Assembly: GCA_030765045.1 (NCBI GenBank)
Contig: CM060962.1
Location: 261,906,647 to 261,970,646 of the forward strand
Direction of reading: 5' to 3'
DNA length: 64,000 nt
Source of the DNA: Tenodera sinensis
Lineage: Eukaryota > Arthropoda > Insecta > Mantodea > Mantidae
The position numbers were made by a program, and so were the translations under genes. Shown here piece by piece: positions 1 through 12,545 of the stretch (its first letter is position 1; each line of letters opens with the position of its first letter). A model generated the notes under the pieces. The model had not been told where the DNA came from, ran no database searches, and saw only the letters and a program-made list of their open reading frames with translations.

Positions 1-558
1 TACATCATAGTGTTTTGATATTTCTGCTTGCTCGTATAATAAAGCACACCCTTAACATTATAACCTTTCAGTCACCCATGTGTTTGAATTTGATCAATAA
101 TATTTGGTGATGCCTTGGATATTGACAATCCAACATTCTATATCCTATGATATACTTGCAAGGATGCTACTTCATAGGTATTACATGGTACTCATACAAT
201 CAGTATGCAGTGATTAATAGACAACATTACCCAGTTGTGGCTTTAATAAATGGACATTTATAAATAAACTATGTCCTTAAAAAGTGTCTATTGTGTTCTG
301 AGTTTAGCTTGTTTTGAGGTTAACTATTTTTTTCATTCCCACTGCATTGGTTAGTACTCGATAACACATTCACTTAGTAATTTTAGTATGTTGTGATGAC
401 AATGCTGATTTGATCTTAAACAACACAAGTAAGGAAGTACTTCTTTTACAGGAATAATCTTTATAAATCCAGATTATGAGATTACGAGTTTCATCACATA
501 AATTCATAACGGCTCACAAGATTAATTTGTAAGCATGTAATATAGAAGATCTCTGTTT
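1..558. other. AT-rich non-coding sequence
   Basis: I see no convincing open frame, RNA gene or known repeat here. Confidence 0.5.
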
Positions 559-1240
559 TTAGTTCATCATGTAAAGTGCGTTTGTTGGTACTTTATTTTG
601 GAAATCTGTTAATGTGTGTTTTGGTGGAGTATCCACACACCAGTGCTGCATAGATAAATATGGGATGAATGAGTGTTTTGTAGTGTCAGTCCCATCTTGA
701 TGTCCCAGTTGATTATTCAAGTTATGTGAGGGTACAGTTTGGCCAATTGGCCAGTGGCTTTTTCTCTGATTTGTCTTATGTGGTCGTTCCATGTATGTTA
801 GTTCCTGATCCAATTTGAATGGTAACCATGTTACACTCGGGGTCCAGTTTGTTGTTTCCAAATTGGATGAGTAGTTGCATGTTGTCCTAGGAGTCTATGG
901 TATAAAAATTATTGCTTGGCTCTTAGGAGCTTTACTTTGATGTGCCAGTATGTGAGTCATTTCTCTAGTGCATTGAGGACGTTCAAGAGGAGGGTGTGAA
1001 TTAATTGGGATTTGAATGATTGTGTCATTATTACAGTATTATCTACATGTGCATATAATTAGCTGTATGTGGTTTTTGTCACTTGTTTAAAGGTTCAACA
1101 GCACTGGTTCTAATATGCTTCTTTTCAGAACGCCCACTTTGGTAGGTCTGACGGAGAACTGGCAAATTGCAATTTCCTGTCTTTCAAGTAGTTTGCAGCA
1201 AATTGTATTAGTGAGTTAGAAATGGCTAGGCCTGCAGGCC
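559..1240 (-). pseudogene. decayed Jockey-like reverse transcriptase fragment
   Basis: On the minus strand the 559-861 frame reads like the thumb/connection part of a Jockey-type RT: a 'KLDQELTYME' block resembles the usual LD..LTW..HI region, and 'FQNKV' matches the conserved FQNKVLR-type motif. The upstream stretch to about 1,240 continues the similarity (a block resembling LEKWLTYWHIK before an AI.F motif) but with stops and frame changes. Both ends are truncated. This is a dead LINE relic. The family assignment is from pattern memory. Confidence 0.55.
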
Positions 1241-2690
1241 ATACTATGTTGAAAACCCTCTACACATTTAGTAATAATGCTCCGATTGACATTTGTATTT
1301 TCAATTCGCAGGTGATAATCTCCTAATTTTGGTTAGGACATAGTTGTAGATTATCCCTTTCTGTGTGTGCTGTGAAGTGCAGACAACAGGGTGCTTCATT
1401 CAATGTCAGTGTTCCTGGTATATAGAGAGTGATGGTACACACTTTGTCTGCGAGAGTTGGAGTGTGGTGTCACATTACTACTGTGTCTCCATATTAGACA
1501 TTTATTTATCAATAAAACTTTTTAAAAATTTCACCATTAAATTCAACTTGTATTTTGTCTTCTTTTTACAAGTTCAGTTACTATGCTTATAATAGAGGTT
1601 TTTGGGATTGTGCAACATTTACATAAAGAGACCGCAGCAAAAAGGTGGAAAAGTGTTATTTCAAATAACCTTATATGCATATGTATTTTTCACCTTGAAA
1701 CACTCTAGCATACAATTTAACAAGGAGAAAATTCTTATTTTGAGTGAGTAGAACGAATGAAAATGTAATTTCCTGATTTTTAGTTATATCAGCTTTATAA
1801 TTTTTTAAGCATTACACCGATTTTTCTATTTTTTAACATATGATGTTGCAAAAATTGTTTTATCTGCACTTGATAGAGCACATTTTTTGTGTAATCCCTG
1901 AAATTATTTTGACAATGGATTTTGATCTGATGAACATGCCCAAATCAGCAATTATTAGTGTTTTGCTAAACTTCCTCATTAATATCTGAGCTTTTACTTG
2001 TAAGTGTCATTATTGTAAGTGTTAATCATCAGTTTGTTATTTGTGTTATTAGCCATAAAATTGTGAAGAATATATATCTTTCTACTGCATACTTACAGTA
2101 AGTTGTTAGTAGTTCAACATGTGAACTTAGGATAACGTTGAAGGCATTTTGGTCAAAACGCTAATGAATGGCAGTGCAGCAATTTGCATCATGAATGTAG
2201 TTATGTAGAGAGCTTATACCAAAATACATAGATCACTTCGATGAGCTTTGGAAAGAACTTGGTCCATTGGTCATTCAAAACTTCTGTGCAACTACCCACC
2301 TCTTTCACTGTGAAATTGTGTGGTGCTGCTTTCTACAATCAGTCTCTGTTAATTAATCCACTAATTTCATTGACCTCATCTTTAGCATACTAAAATTGTG
2401 ATCACAAGGGGGTAAACTATGGAATGAGTATTTCTGGGTAAGTTAATCCCAGAAGCAACCTGGAAAGAGGCTGATTTGCATTCCATCCAGTACAATACTT
2501 GTCACTGTACAACCAAGCTTCTTCAATATAAAGAGAGGCACATACGTAATTTTTTAAGTGTGATACAAAAATAGACTTTTTGTAGGCCTTACTTGGCTTC
2601 CCTCAGGGTGTAAACAAAACACACCTTTGGTTCTCTTTATATCATGTGTACAAAACAAGTTAACTATCCCAGATTAAAAAATCTGATGTG
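1241..2690. other. AT-rich intergenic sequence
   Basis: No coding similarity, RNA gene or recognised mobile element was found in this stretch. The short open frame at 1,365-1,592 has no recognisable features. Confidence 0.5.
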
Positions 2691-2703
2691 TTGCACTCAT
2701 ACC

Positions 2704-3540
2704 ACTTTCTCTACTCTTACACTAACCATTCTTACATACTCTTATTCTTATATCTTCTTCATGTTAGTTGACCAAACATTTGCAGTAATGATCTTATTGT
2801 TTATCTTCTTGTAGGTACAAGGAGAATATGTGAATACAGTAGACTTTGATGGTCAAATCTTTTAAAGCTTTCAAATATCATTCGCTTTGCATGGTTAGCA
2901 TATAAAAAAATGAATAACAATGTTCCATTTGACAGAAGTTTAGGTTCTCCAAAACTCACACAAATAACAAGGAATATCTCCGAAATGGTTCACTCTACAA
3001 AAAAATTTATTTGGACATAAATTGTGTGTTTTAGCGAGATCTACATTTTTTGTATAGTAAGATTTGGTCTATCTCTTAGAGTTTACCAGTTATGCAAAAG
3101 TCATCCAGAGTAAATAGGACTACATGGACTAGCCAGAAAATTCAAGTTATACATTTCATTTGCCATAAAAGTATCTCAAACATATGGCATTTTAATTAAA
3201 ATTGTTATAGCAATTTACAAGAAAATCAAAATGTTCGAAGATTTTCCATATAAAGGATAGTTGAGGGTGGAGCAATTTTCTTCAAAATCTTTGTACTGCT
3301 TGAAACACACTAAATTTAAATGCGAACTTTAGTTTTTAACCGAGTTTTCGCTTTTGAGTTATGGTGTTCACAATGTGACAGACACAGATACAAAGGCGCA
3401 CGCATGCACGCACACACAGACCTTTTTCTAAACAAATTTTTTGTTGTTCAGGGGGCCTCAAAACATATATTTCGGGTGAAATCTCGATATCAAATTTTTG
3501 GGTGGAATACAATGCTTCCTCTACTTTACTATACATATAG
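2704..3540 (+). mobile_element. MITE-like element, copy 1
   Basis: Copy of an approximately 0.82-kb family present several times in the window. It begins with the terminal motif ACTTTCTCTACT (2,704-2,715) and ends in the block 'gggtggaatacaatgcttcc'. The terminal AGTAGAGAAAGT has been lost from this 3' end. The internal sequence carries no transposase, so it is a non-autonomous element. Open frames on both strands here (3,320-3,556) are repeat-derived. Confidence 0.6.
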
Positions 3541-5640
3541 TATTTATTATGCATAATAAGAAAAGTGTAGCTTGCCAGTACTGTTGCCCTAATACTGCTG
3601 TTATGTTGACTTCAAAACAGTCCTCTAAATGAAGAACATCACAATTTTACCTTACCAAATACTTTTCTTTCATTTGCCGCTGGTGTAGCACATGACACAC
3701 CTTTTGAGAATCTTTGTTTTCTTTTTGTTAGAGAGAATATGCCAGAAAAGTGAGTCCAAGATTTTACACATGGTCACATAGTGGTTGTGCTGGAAGAAAG
3801 CTGGCCTCGAACCAAAGATGGCAGCTGCTGTGCAATGCATGTTCTAAAGTCTGCATAGCTTATCTTGATCTTTTCTGTAATCTTCTGATAAATTACAAAG
3901 AGTTAAACATACGTATGTCCAGAAGATAGCAAAGTATTTGATCTATATCACTTATTGCGTAAGCATTAGTTTTGTCATGCATTTTGAAGGGCTTGGTGCA
4001 TCATCATTGGTTTTTTAATTATTTCCTCACTGTTTCTGCATCAGAATAATTGTCACTGTCACTAACTTTCTTCAGATTGTGTTTCACATTAAGAAAAACA
4101 ACTGCTTTCACTATCACCATCTAATACACTGTGTATCTGTTTTGTCCATGGCTAGCGAGAAGAACAGGCTACGGCGCACCTGTCAAATTCCCCTGTGCCA
4201 TCACAAGCATAGTGTTACCAGCAAAACCAATACTGGATCGTAGTGGCTGTATGCAAATGAAGTATGTAGATGGCATGTAATAAATATGAAAAATGTTTAC
4301 CAATCACTGTTCTTTTCTAAAGTCAAGTGTAAGTTAGGTTTGAAAATCCAATGAAGTGTTATAAATCTGATTTGTCTTCCTATACAAGATTCTGATAGGA
4401 AATATGAAGCACAAAAGTCAAACTGGAGCACCACATTGCGGCATATCTACCGTTTTCTGACCATTATATATTACACAAAATATATTAATCCTACAAGTTT
4501 TGTACTTTTACCTCCCATGGTTAATTAACATTACTTTTTCTTATGTATGTGTTTAATGCTGATTAAAACACTCAAGATGATGTGTGTTTGGAAATCATTT
4601 TTTCAATCTTTGACTTCTGTCAATAATAACTATAGAATTTGATCTTTTAATCTGTGGAAATGTCATAAAAAGGTGTTGTTATTAATAATTCTAATTATTA
4701 ATTTTTGAAACAATGCTTTTCTTAAAACTAAACATCCTTTTTCTTAACAAAATTAGAAAGCATAACACGAGCAGCTATAAAAATGCATCAAATGGAGAAT
4801 TTGTTTATGAAACACCTGAATGTAACAAATCTTGAGGACAAAATTCTTGCATAATACATTTGTTCACTATAAAATAATAATATACTGTTTTCTTTAAAAT
4901 GAAATTGTTACAAAGCATTTCCCTTTGTTGGAGTTCATGAGAAATTATTTTTCATAATGCTCAAAATTATTCCAATAACCTGGAGTAAGGGTCAAAATAA
5001 GTCTCTCACTGATATCTTCTTTCTTGGAAGTCTCTCACTAATATTTGGATGAAAGGCCTAGTCATTAACATTTGTTTTAGAAGTTCATGTATATTCTATT
5101 TTAATAATTTGTTTCTGCAACTAACAATAAATGAATGATTGTGTGGCCAGTTTCAACAGGATTCCACTATAGCACACACTGCCGAGAATTCTATGCATGA
5201 ACTGGGAAGTTGTATGGTGATAGAATAATTAGTTGAGGATTGTAGTCACTTTGTTCCCCTGACCTATCTCTATGAGAATTTTATTTATAGGGAACGTTAA
5301 AGAATAAAGTGTAAGCATCAAATTCACACACATTTCAAGAATTAAAGAACAACATTGCAAGAGAAATGCAGGCAGTGAATGTGAACTTTGGTGAGTAAAA
5401 CAATTGTTTTTGAAGATATAGGGAATGTATCTGTGTTGAAGGTCATTAATTTCAACATCTGTTCTGATGCATGTAAGCCTAATGTAAGTTAGTACAGCAA
5501 TTTCTCCCCTAGAAGCCACATGAACTTGTCGTAGGTGGGGAGGCTTGTGTGTACCTGCAACCCTGTGAGCTGTACTGGCGGTGCATGTCACTGGTAGAGT
5601 TACTCATGCCAGAGAGGTCACAGGTGAGGTACTGGACAAA
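3541..5640. other. AT-rich intergenic sequence
   Basis: I found no gene, RNA or clear repeat. The 5,229-5,591 minus-strand open frame has no recognisable domain and looks like chance. Confidence 0.5.
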
Positions 5641-6045
5641 GAAGTGGCTTATTCTTTAACATCTTAAAAGCCATCCCAAATATGGACTCCCAGTAGGAGG
5701 ACCTAGCCGGGACACTCAGTTGGAGTACCAGGTTTTAAGTGCTCTGGCTACCCAAGCTAAGGTATGAGGCATCGTGCTGAGAGCTGAATGGCACTGGGGT
5801 ATAATACAGTCGCTAACAATCCCCTCAGGGCATCGGGCGATGCCCTGTTGTATTTAGTCTTGCACGTGTATAGGGGCTCTGCATGTGTTGACTTAATTTC
5901 CCCAGTACTCATGGGATTCTCATGGAAACCATTTAAAAACCAAACATAAATAAAAAACAGGGAGGGCAGAGACTTGAAACAGAACCTGTCTCAAAAGATG
6001 TAACTCAGGGAGCTGGCAGTTGCAAGCATACCAGAGGACAAAGAA
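5641..6045 (+). mobile_element. 5' leader of a LINE, upstream of an ORF1 relic
   Basis: This GC-richer stretch directly precedes a recognisable LINE ORF1 and contains the hairpin-like repeat GGGCATCGGGCGATGCCC (5,827-5,844). I infer that it is the 5' untranslated region of the same non-LTR element. The upstream boundary is approximate. Confidence 0.45.
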
Positions 6046-6906
6046 ATGGTCCAGATGGCCTCAAATATAAATCGGCTACACCTAGGGAAAAAATCTCTCT
6101 CTGGGGCAGCCAGAAAGAAGCTAAGAAAGTTGAGGGCTGCTCAACCTGATGCTGGGAGCTCTAAGCAACCAGGACAGGGATAGTCTTACCTGACACCTCA
6201 AAGAACTGGGGCTGTGAAAAGAACCAGATCCACACCTGATACACCACCTAGCATCAGACCACACCAGAAAAGACCCAGGGATCCAATGTAACCTGGGGCA
6301 ACTTACAGGGAGGCTTTGGCAGCTTTTAAAATAACTATCATAAAGGAAAACTATCCAGAGACTAAACTCATGGAAGAGGAAGTCAAGGATGTTCTAGAAG
6401 CTATACTCAGCAAGGTAGATGGGGCCAAAGAAGGTGAATACTTAACATTGCTTAGGACCTATACTCTACAAGATGGTGCTCTAATCTATTATTGTGAGGA
6501 TGAGAAGAGTGCTGAATGGCTGAGGACAAATGTCAATGGGGTAAAACTCAAAAAGGACTTGATACTCAAGGTAATTGATGCTAAGAATCTGCCCAAACTA
6601 GTCAAGGTGGCCTTTAGGACTCAGGACTTTATGACCAGGGACCCGAAGGTTCTACTGCGCAGGTTAAGTGTTTTTAATCCAGGACTCAAAACTGAGTATT
6701 GGAAAGTACTGGACTGGCAGGCAGAGGCTCATACTGCTTATAGAACAGGAGTCAGCCAAAACATAAAAGCTGCCAACATGGCAGCCTATACTGGGATAGA
6801 AAGGGGTCAATTTAAGATTCTAGTAGACCCAACAAAGCAAGATGAGGCCCAAGCAGCTAAGGAGGATGAGGCACCTGTGGAGACTAAGGTCACTGTGACT
6901 ACACAG
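6046..6906 (+). pseudogene. non-LTR retrotransposon ORF1 (DUF4780-like), broken
   Basis: Reading from the ATG at 6,046, one frame stays in register with the long open stretch 6,316-6,906 but is interrupted by TAG at 6,181 and TAA at 6,289. The N-terminal part is basic (GAARKKLRKLRAAQP), followed by a proline/serine-rich segment. The domain after 6,316 includes 'VIDAKNLPKLVKV' and 'LRRLSVFNPGLKTEYWKVL', which I recognise as the DUF4780 type found in insect LINE ORF1 proteins. The presumed role is RNA binding in the retrotransposition particle. The element is cut off at about 6,906, where antisense Jockey sequence begins. Dead copy. Confidence 0.65.
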
Positions 6907-8750
6907 GAGATATATTGTTGTCGATGTGGGGTTTGCAAGTTAATTTATGGTGCAAGATGCCTCCAAGATATTTTGCTTGGGTGAACCAGTTCACTCTACC
7001 ACCAACTATCCATATCTCAGGGAGATCAACTAATGAAGGTGACTTCACTGGGTTGATTTTTAAATGCCAGGTGGTGAACCATCCTGTTAAGGCGTCTGCA
7101 TACTTTTGGAGCCTGTTTGCTGCTACACTATGTTTAACAGAGGCAGTGGTAATAGTGGTGTCATCTGCAAACTGGTAGAGTGAACACCCCGGATAGGATG
7201 GCAATGAATTAATGTACACCAGGAAGAAAAGCAGGCCTAGGACGCTTCCTTGAGGGTGTCCTGTTCGGATGGGATGGGAAATTGAAATAACTTCTTCTTT
7301 GGAGATTGCTGAGGTAGGAGTGGTTCAGATGGATTATGTAGGGTGGGAGGTTGTATTGCATGAGGTGGTCCAGGGGTCTCTCATGCCAAGTAGAATCTAA
7401 GGCCCGTGTGATGTCCAAAAATAATGCCACAACAAAGTACCGGTTGTTAAAGCCCTTGATCTCGTCCACCAGACGTAGCAGATGATGGATGGTTGCGTGC
7501 TGACGGTGGAATCCAAACTACTCAGGTTGAAGCACTTCTAAGGTATCCAGGGATTTTTGGAGTTTCACTTGTATAACTTTCTTGAAGATCTTACTGGGAC
7601 TTGGAAGCAGGCTGATTGGCCGGTATCCTTCAGGGGAGGAAAAGCCTTCCCTGGCTTCGGCAAGGTGATCCTTTTAGCATGCTTCCATGCCTTTGGGAAG
7701 TATGTTATGCGGAGAAGTCCATTGAAAAGTTGCACAATGAGCTCAAACCAGCTCTGTGGGAGAGTCTGTAGAGTCACATAGGTATGTTGTCGTACCCTGT
7801 CGCATTGTAGCGTGTGACTGTAGAAATAAGCTGTTGGATGTGTAGGTTACAGTCTCCAGTATGAATGGCCTGGATAGAAACTGTTTTACTTGGCCTTTCA
7901 CCTACAGTAAAAGATCGTCACAGGTTATCACCGATTGGAATGTTTGTTCCAGGAATTCGGCCATCAACTTCACCTTCTCTCTGGCTGATTGAGCAAAGCG
8001 GGTACCCTGGCGTAGGGGATCGTCTTGCACAGGTAGGCACAACAATGCCTTGTAAATATGCCAAAGGTATTGATCCTCTGCTGAGCGAAGATAGTCGTCG
8101 CTCCCATTCATCATTGCAATAGTCTGCAAGTTTCTCTTTTAGGACACGTTGTAGTCTGTTGAGCTCCCTTCTATCCAGGGTTGAACCACTGTACCGGGCT
8201 CGACGACATGCTCTATTCTTTGCCGCTATAAGGTCATGAAAGTGGCGAGGCGATTTTCTAACTGCCTGGGCTGGCCCTCAGCTAGGTAGGGTTGCATATG
8301 TTATGGCTGCAGCTTTGGAGGAGTGAAGGTTTAATATCAGCCCTTCGGAATCCTATTCTATAGAACAGGGATCGAGGGTTACTGCTATGCCTGCCAGTAT
8401 ATCCGTGAACTCTCGCCAGTGGACGTGACTAGGAGTGGGGAAGAAGCAATGTGATTTGAGATTACCTCGGGATTTGAATAGCAGAAGGATGGAAGTGTTC
8501 AGAGGATATCTCTGGAAGGGAGAAGGCTTTTGGATGGCATCTGGTGTTCTTGACTAGGGCAATGTCTAGCCAGTACGGGGGTCAGCGACCGTTGCCCTCA
8601 ATGGTTGAGGATTGTGGAGTTCTATGTTGGGGTCTTTGCATTTTGTCCTCCATGGCGATGGTTGCCGTATTCGTGGAAAATATTGCATCCAACTCCCTGT
8701 CAAAAATAGGGCTAGGGGGGATGTAAACGGGGAAGAGCCTTAGAGGTTCT
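6907..8750 (-). pseudogene. Jockey-like LINE ORF2 relic
   Basis: On the minus strand, fragments in several frames line up in the order of a Jockey ORF2: a linker/endonuclease-RT region (about 8,750-7,900), an RT palm start (7,777-7,565, with a 'YFPKAWKHAKRITLPKPGK' block), RT motif A (7,469-7,209, 'FLDITRALDSTWH'), and motif C 'YQFADDTTI' followed by the thumb (7,219-6,899). Stops and frameshifts separate the pieces, and the 3' end is missing at 6,907. It lies head-on against the ORF1 relic. Non-functional. Confidence 0.75.
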
Positions 8751-8784
8751 TTGTCTCCAAATGAATGAGTGATTTACAGGCTGG

Positions 8785-9490
8785 GATTTGGATTAGATTA
8801 GATTAGATTGCGTTTAGCGAGTTCACAAGTAACCATGGAGGCTGGTGAACATTGAACATGTCAATTGTGATGTACAAAACATTGTCAATAAATATACAGA
8901 ATGAGCACATAAATACTCATTATATACAGGAACAAAAAGGAAACAAACAAACAACAGCAAAGGGGATAATGGAAACACAATCAAAGCTTACCTGAAATTT
9001 GTCAGATAAGAATTGATTTTTGTGTTAGATTTACACTAGGCATTTACAGCCATATTCTACTGTTTTGTTGTAATATAACAACAATAATTCATCTAGAGAT
9101 CACTTACAGAGTTACATAAGCTTTCACAGGATGATTTGTCATTTAGATTACCTTATACAGAATGAAATGAGTTAAAAATAACTTACAGAGTTACATAAGC
9201 ATTAACTCAAACAATTTGTCATTTAAATAATCTTATACAGAATAAAATGAGTTAGAAACTACTTTCAAAGCTACATAAGCATTAACAGGAATAATTTGTC
9301 ATTTGAATAATCTTACACAGAACAAAATGAGTTAGAAACTCCTTACAAAGCTACACAAGCATTAACAGAAATAATTTGTCATTTAAATAATCTTATACAG
9401 AATGCAATGAGTTAGGAACTACTTACAAAGCTACATGAGCATTAACAGGAATAATTTGTCATTTAAACAATCTTATACAAGCAAAAGTAT
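8785..9490 (-). mobile_element. LINE 3' end with 80-bp tandem repeats
   Basis: The stretch 8,790-8,808 is (GATTA)n, a minus-strand LINE tail of (TAATC)n type. Behind it, 9,090-9,480 holds about five copies of an 80-bp unit: the ATGA of the unit ends at 9,170, 9,250, 9,330 and 9,410. The same 80-bp unit recurs at 19,846-20,100, immediately downstream of an RT gene on the same strand. This is therefore the 3' UTR of that LINE family, severed from its coding part. Confidence 0.65.
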
Positions 9491-9589
9491 AAATGTTTCA
9501 AATTACAAGATCAAGTTTATTAACTTTAATAGAGAAACAGAAGTATAACGAAGATTTTTATCTTCTATCAATCAAAACAAAACTGATGA

Positions 9590-10830
9590 CTAGGGCTTGG
9601 AAGTTCATGCCCTAAAAAACACTGAAATATGCATGCAAATATGCTCTTAAAAACTTCAAAATATGCAAAGAAATATGCACTATTTAAATAAAACAATTAA
9701 TGTTCCTTTGCAGTGGGCAAGACGAGTTAGTATAAATAATAAATAAAGTTACCTTATTCCTTAGAGGTTGAAGCAGAAGTGGTCCTGCTATTATTATTAA
9801 CTTCTAAATTGCAGTTCAAAACCACACTTTGAACAAATTTTCAATTCTAAAACATTGTCTGTTGTCTCGCAAAACACTTTAGAAACGTTAAAAACCTCTC
9901 TCCACGTCACAAAATGCTATCGGGGCATATTTAAATGAAGTTAACTGCTTTACAGAGAGACTCATATTTCTTGGTGTGATAGATGGTTGTCTTTCGAGGA
10001 TGTCTTGAATACTGCACATCTATTTATAACCAAAATTTTTTGAAATTACATAATTCACTTTCTCTTTCACTTTTTGTCCTATGCTACCAGGAACTGCACT
10101 TAGATCACATATTGTTATCTCAAAGACAGTAAGTGATTCATCCAAAGGAGATCCTACAGCTTCCAATGCCGTTATGGCTGTTTGTAAGAAAGAAAAATGG
10201 GCAGATATGAAACTAAGATCCTCTTTTAACCCAGTGCCTGACAGAATATTTTGCAGTTTCTATTGATGAAGCATCTTTCGAGTCCAATGAATAAACAACT
10301 TCTTCGACTATTTCTATGTGCTCAGTATAATATAAAACTGCTTCGACCCATGTTCCCCATCAAGTTAACACTGGTGAAGGAGGAAGTCGGATATTAGGTG
10401 CTGTTGATCTAAACAACTTAACTCTTTTAGGAGATTTAACAAAAATTATCTTCGTACCGGACACAAATCTATCTACCAATGGGAAAGAATCATTGTCTCA
10501 GAAATGCTACTAATATGAAAATTATTACACAGATGAAAAAAAAAAGCATAAGAATCCTTAAAATATGCAATATAGGGGCTATGATATTGAAATCTTTGTG
10601 AGTTGTATTATCATGTGCAATACTACCAATATGAAAAGTATTATTCAGATAGAAAAAAATAATAAAAAGCCACAAAAATCATTAAAATATGCAATATAGG
10701 GACTATAATGTTGAAATATGCATTTATCAAAAATCAAGAAAATATGCAGTTATATGCACTATAAAATCATGTCCAAATAACCGAAAATTCCATAATTCAT
10801 GCACATAATGTAAGAGCATACATTTTTAAC
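9590..10830 (-). pseudogene. hAT-like transposon relic
   Basis: On the minus strand around 10,480-10,260 the translation contains 'IIFVKSPKRVKLFRSTAP' followed by a block resembling RWGTWVEAVLYYTEH, a signature I know from DUF659/hAT-type transposases in insects. Stops and frameshifts are frequent. The flanks (9,600-9,700 and 10,670-10,760) repeat 'AAATATGCA..' motifs typical of the ends of this repeat class. No intact terminal inverted repeat was confirmed. Confidence 0.45.
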
Positions 10831-11560
10831 CCACTCTAGGATGAGTTACGTCATGAGCCAATCACTCCAGGAAGACTTGACATGAGTGATCAGGTAGATG
10901 ACAGGCCTTTTCCAGCAGCTGCTTGAAAGGAGCATGTGTAATCACAAAGTAATTTCTCCCTTAGGTACCGTAGAGTGTGTTGTTTCTCAAGAATGACAGA
11001 ATATAGTTGGAATGATTCTAAATAGGCGTGATTCATGTTGGCTCTGAACCTCATAGTTGGTCTTATACAGTACAGTGGCTTTATTTTATGTTCAGAATGT
11101 CAAAGTAGATATACCTTGTGTGATTTTATAAACAAAATGACTGAACAGTAAAACTACTTTATTCAGCTAAGGACTAAAAAATAAAGTTTATATAGTTGCA
11201 CAATGGCTGTAACAGATTAACACATTGAAATCTCACAATGTACATAGCTATGTTCCAATTGCTTTGCTAAATAACACATTGTGTAATTTGTGTAGGTGTG
11301 GTAATAATCAGGTAAGGAAGTGTGTTGCACATTTATATGTTGTATTCAGAAAGGGTATTTTAACTCTCCAGCTGCTTATTTAGAAAATGATGCAACTGTA
11401 GGTCAATACAGTTGTACTGAACAGAAAAGCAAACTTATATTTTAAAATGCAATTCTTTGTATAGCATACTTTGTTTGCCTTTTGTTAAAGTAAGTATGGA
11501 TAAATTTGGTCAAAATTAAATAAAGTCTATTTAAAGTATAACTAGGAGTTATTTCCTGGC
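10831..11560. other. AT-rich sequence without recognised features
   Basis: Nothing identifiable by eye. Confidence 0.5.
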
Positions 11561-11576
11561 TGTTATGCTGTGGTCT

Positions 11577-11824
11577 GCTGGAGTTTAAGCACCCAGATGT
11601 TTCGTCCACGGCTGCGGCGGGCATCTTTGGTGGCGCAGTTGTGGTCTCCTCGGAGAACTGACATGACGTATGAGGTGTGAACTGTCTGAGCTGCAGTAGG
11701 CTAATAGTTCGGACCAATCAATGGAGGCCACTTGAGGGATTAGCTTCTCAAAGGAGACTATGATGGCACCACTGAGGATGTCCGCTGCGGCTGTGGACGT
11801 GGCATCTGGGTGCTTAAACTCCCA
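11577..11824. repeat. short inverted repeat, element fragment
   Basis: The 22-mer at 11,577-11,598 (starts CTGGAGTTTAAGC) reappears as its reverse complement at 11,802-11,824, enclosing a GC-rich core with GCTGCGG/CGCTGCGG motifs. The element to which it belongs is unclear; the adjacent 'ccggccgtgaaag' resembles the repeat at 52,430 in inverse orientation, so these may be ends of one retroelement family. Confidence 0.45.
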
Positions 11825-11928
11825 GTTATATTGACTCCGGCCGTGAAAGTCTACGCTCTATTTAAAGTCTTAATTGAAAGGTATGTTCTGTCTAAAGTAT
11901 ACCTTCAATTGGAGTCATATTTCCAATT

Positions 11929-11972
11929 ATGATGATGACAATGATGATGACGGTGACAACGATGATGATGGA
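11929..11972. repeat. (GAT)n-rich microsatellite
   Basis: Imperfect ATG/ACG trinucleotide repeats. Confidence 0.7.
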
Positions 11973-12049
11973 TAACATTATTGTGAAATATAACTGCAAT
12001 GGAAATGTAGTTTATCTTTTGTTTTGGTTTTTTGGTTGTTTGTTATTTT

Positions 12050-12545
12050 ACCCAAGCTGAGCAGAACATTACTTCCACTTACTGGTGTTTTGCTCCTCAC
12101 TGTAACTTTTCTATCTGACCTTACCTTGGTCATCTCTTGTTCTCTTCCGACCCCGATGCTATTAGGGTTCCTGAGGGCTAGGGAGTCCTTATTTTTCCAA
12201 CCTCCATTTCTCTAATTTCTCTATAAAACCTTAACCCCTAACATGCTGACCTGTCATGGCATGTAATACGTCCTCTGATTGGTAATCAGAGGATATGGTC
12301 GGTGAATTTATTTTGATAATTCTCCCAGTCAGGTTGGTGAGACCTGTAAACCAACGACAGGTGTGGTCTTCCAGACATTCTGGGGGTTGTGAGAGAGCAA
12401 TGTGACCGCCGAAACATAAAAATATGGTGCTCTCTAAAAAGCGGTTACATTTACTGCTAAGTCTCTTCAATATTTATATTGAAAAATATTAGAGAGAAGA
12501 GGATTAATGACTTCATTGTCAGAAATCCAGCATTAGCTAACAACA
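12050..12545 (+). mobile_element. LINE deletion derivative (5' UTR joined to 3' tail)
   Basis: From 12,050 to about 12,480 it matches the 5' UTR of the LINE at 15,606-19,845 (15,650-16,075). It then switches directly to that LINE's last 70 bp (matching 19,772-19,840, 'aggattaatgacttcattgt'). All coding sequence is missing. It contains a perfect 10-bp hairpin, TCCTCTGATT-GGT-AATCAGAGGA (12,271-12,293). A second copy with the same 5' UTR-to-tail join is at 50,046-50,350, suggesting a mobilised short family comparable in design to RIME or SIDER elements. Confidence 0.7.

Noticed and set aside
3320..3556. Overlapping plus- and minus-strand frames in MITE copies (also 13,404-13,874, 44,158-45,206)
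   Set aside because: They recur only because the repeat recurs, and they are not conserved as proteins between copies.
9090..9490. Regular 80-bp repeats considered as a CRISPR array
   Set aside because: No short repeat with unique spacers; the whole unit repeats and belongs to a LINE 3' UTR in a eukaryotic genome.
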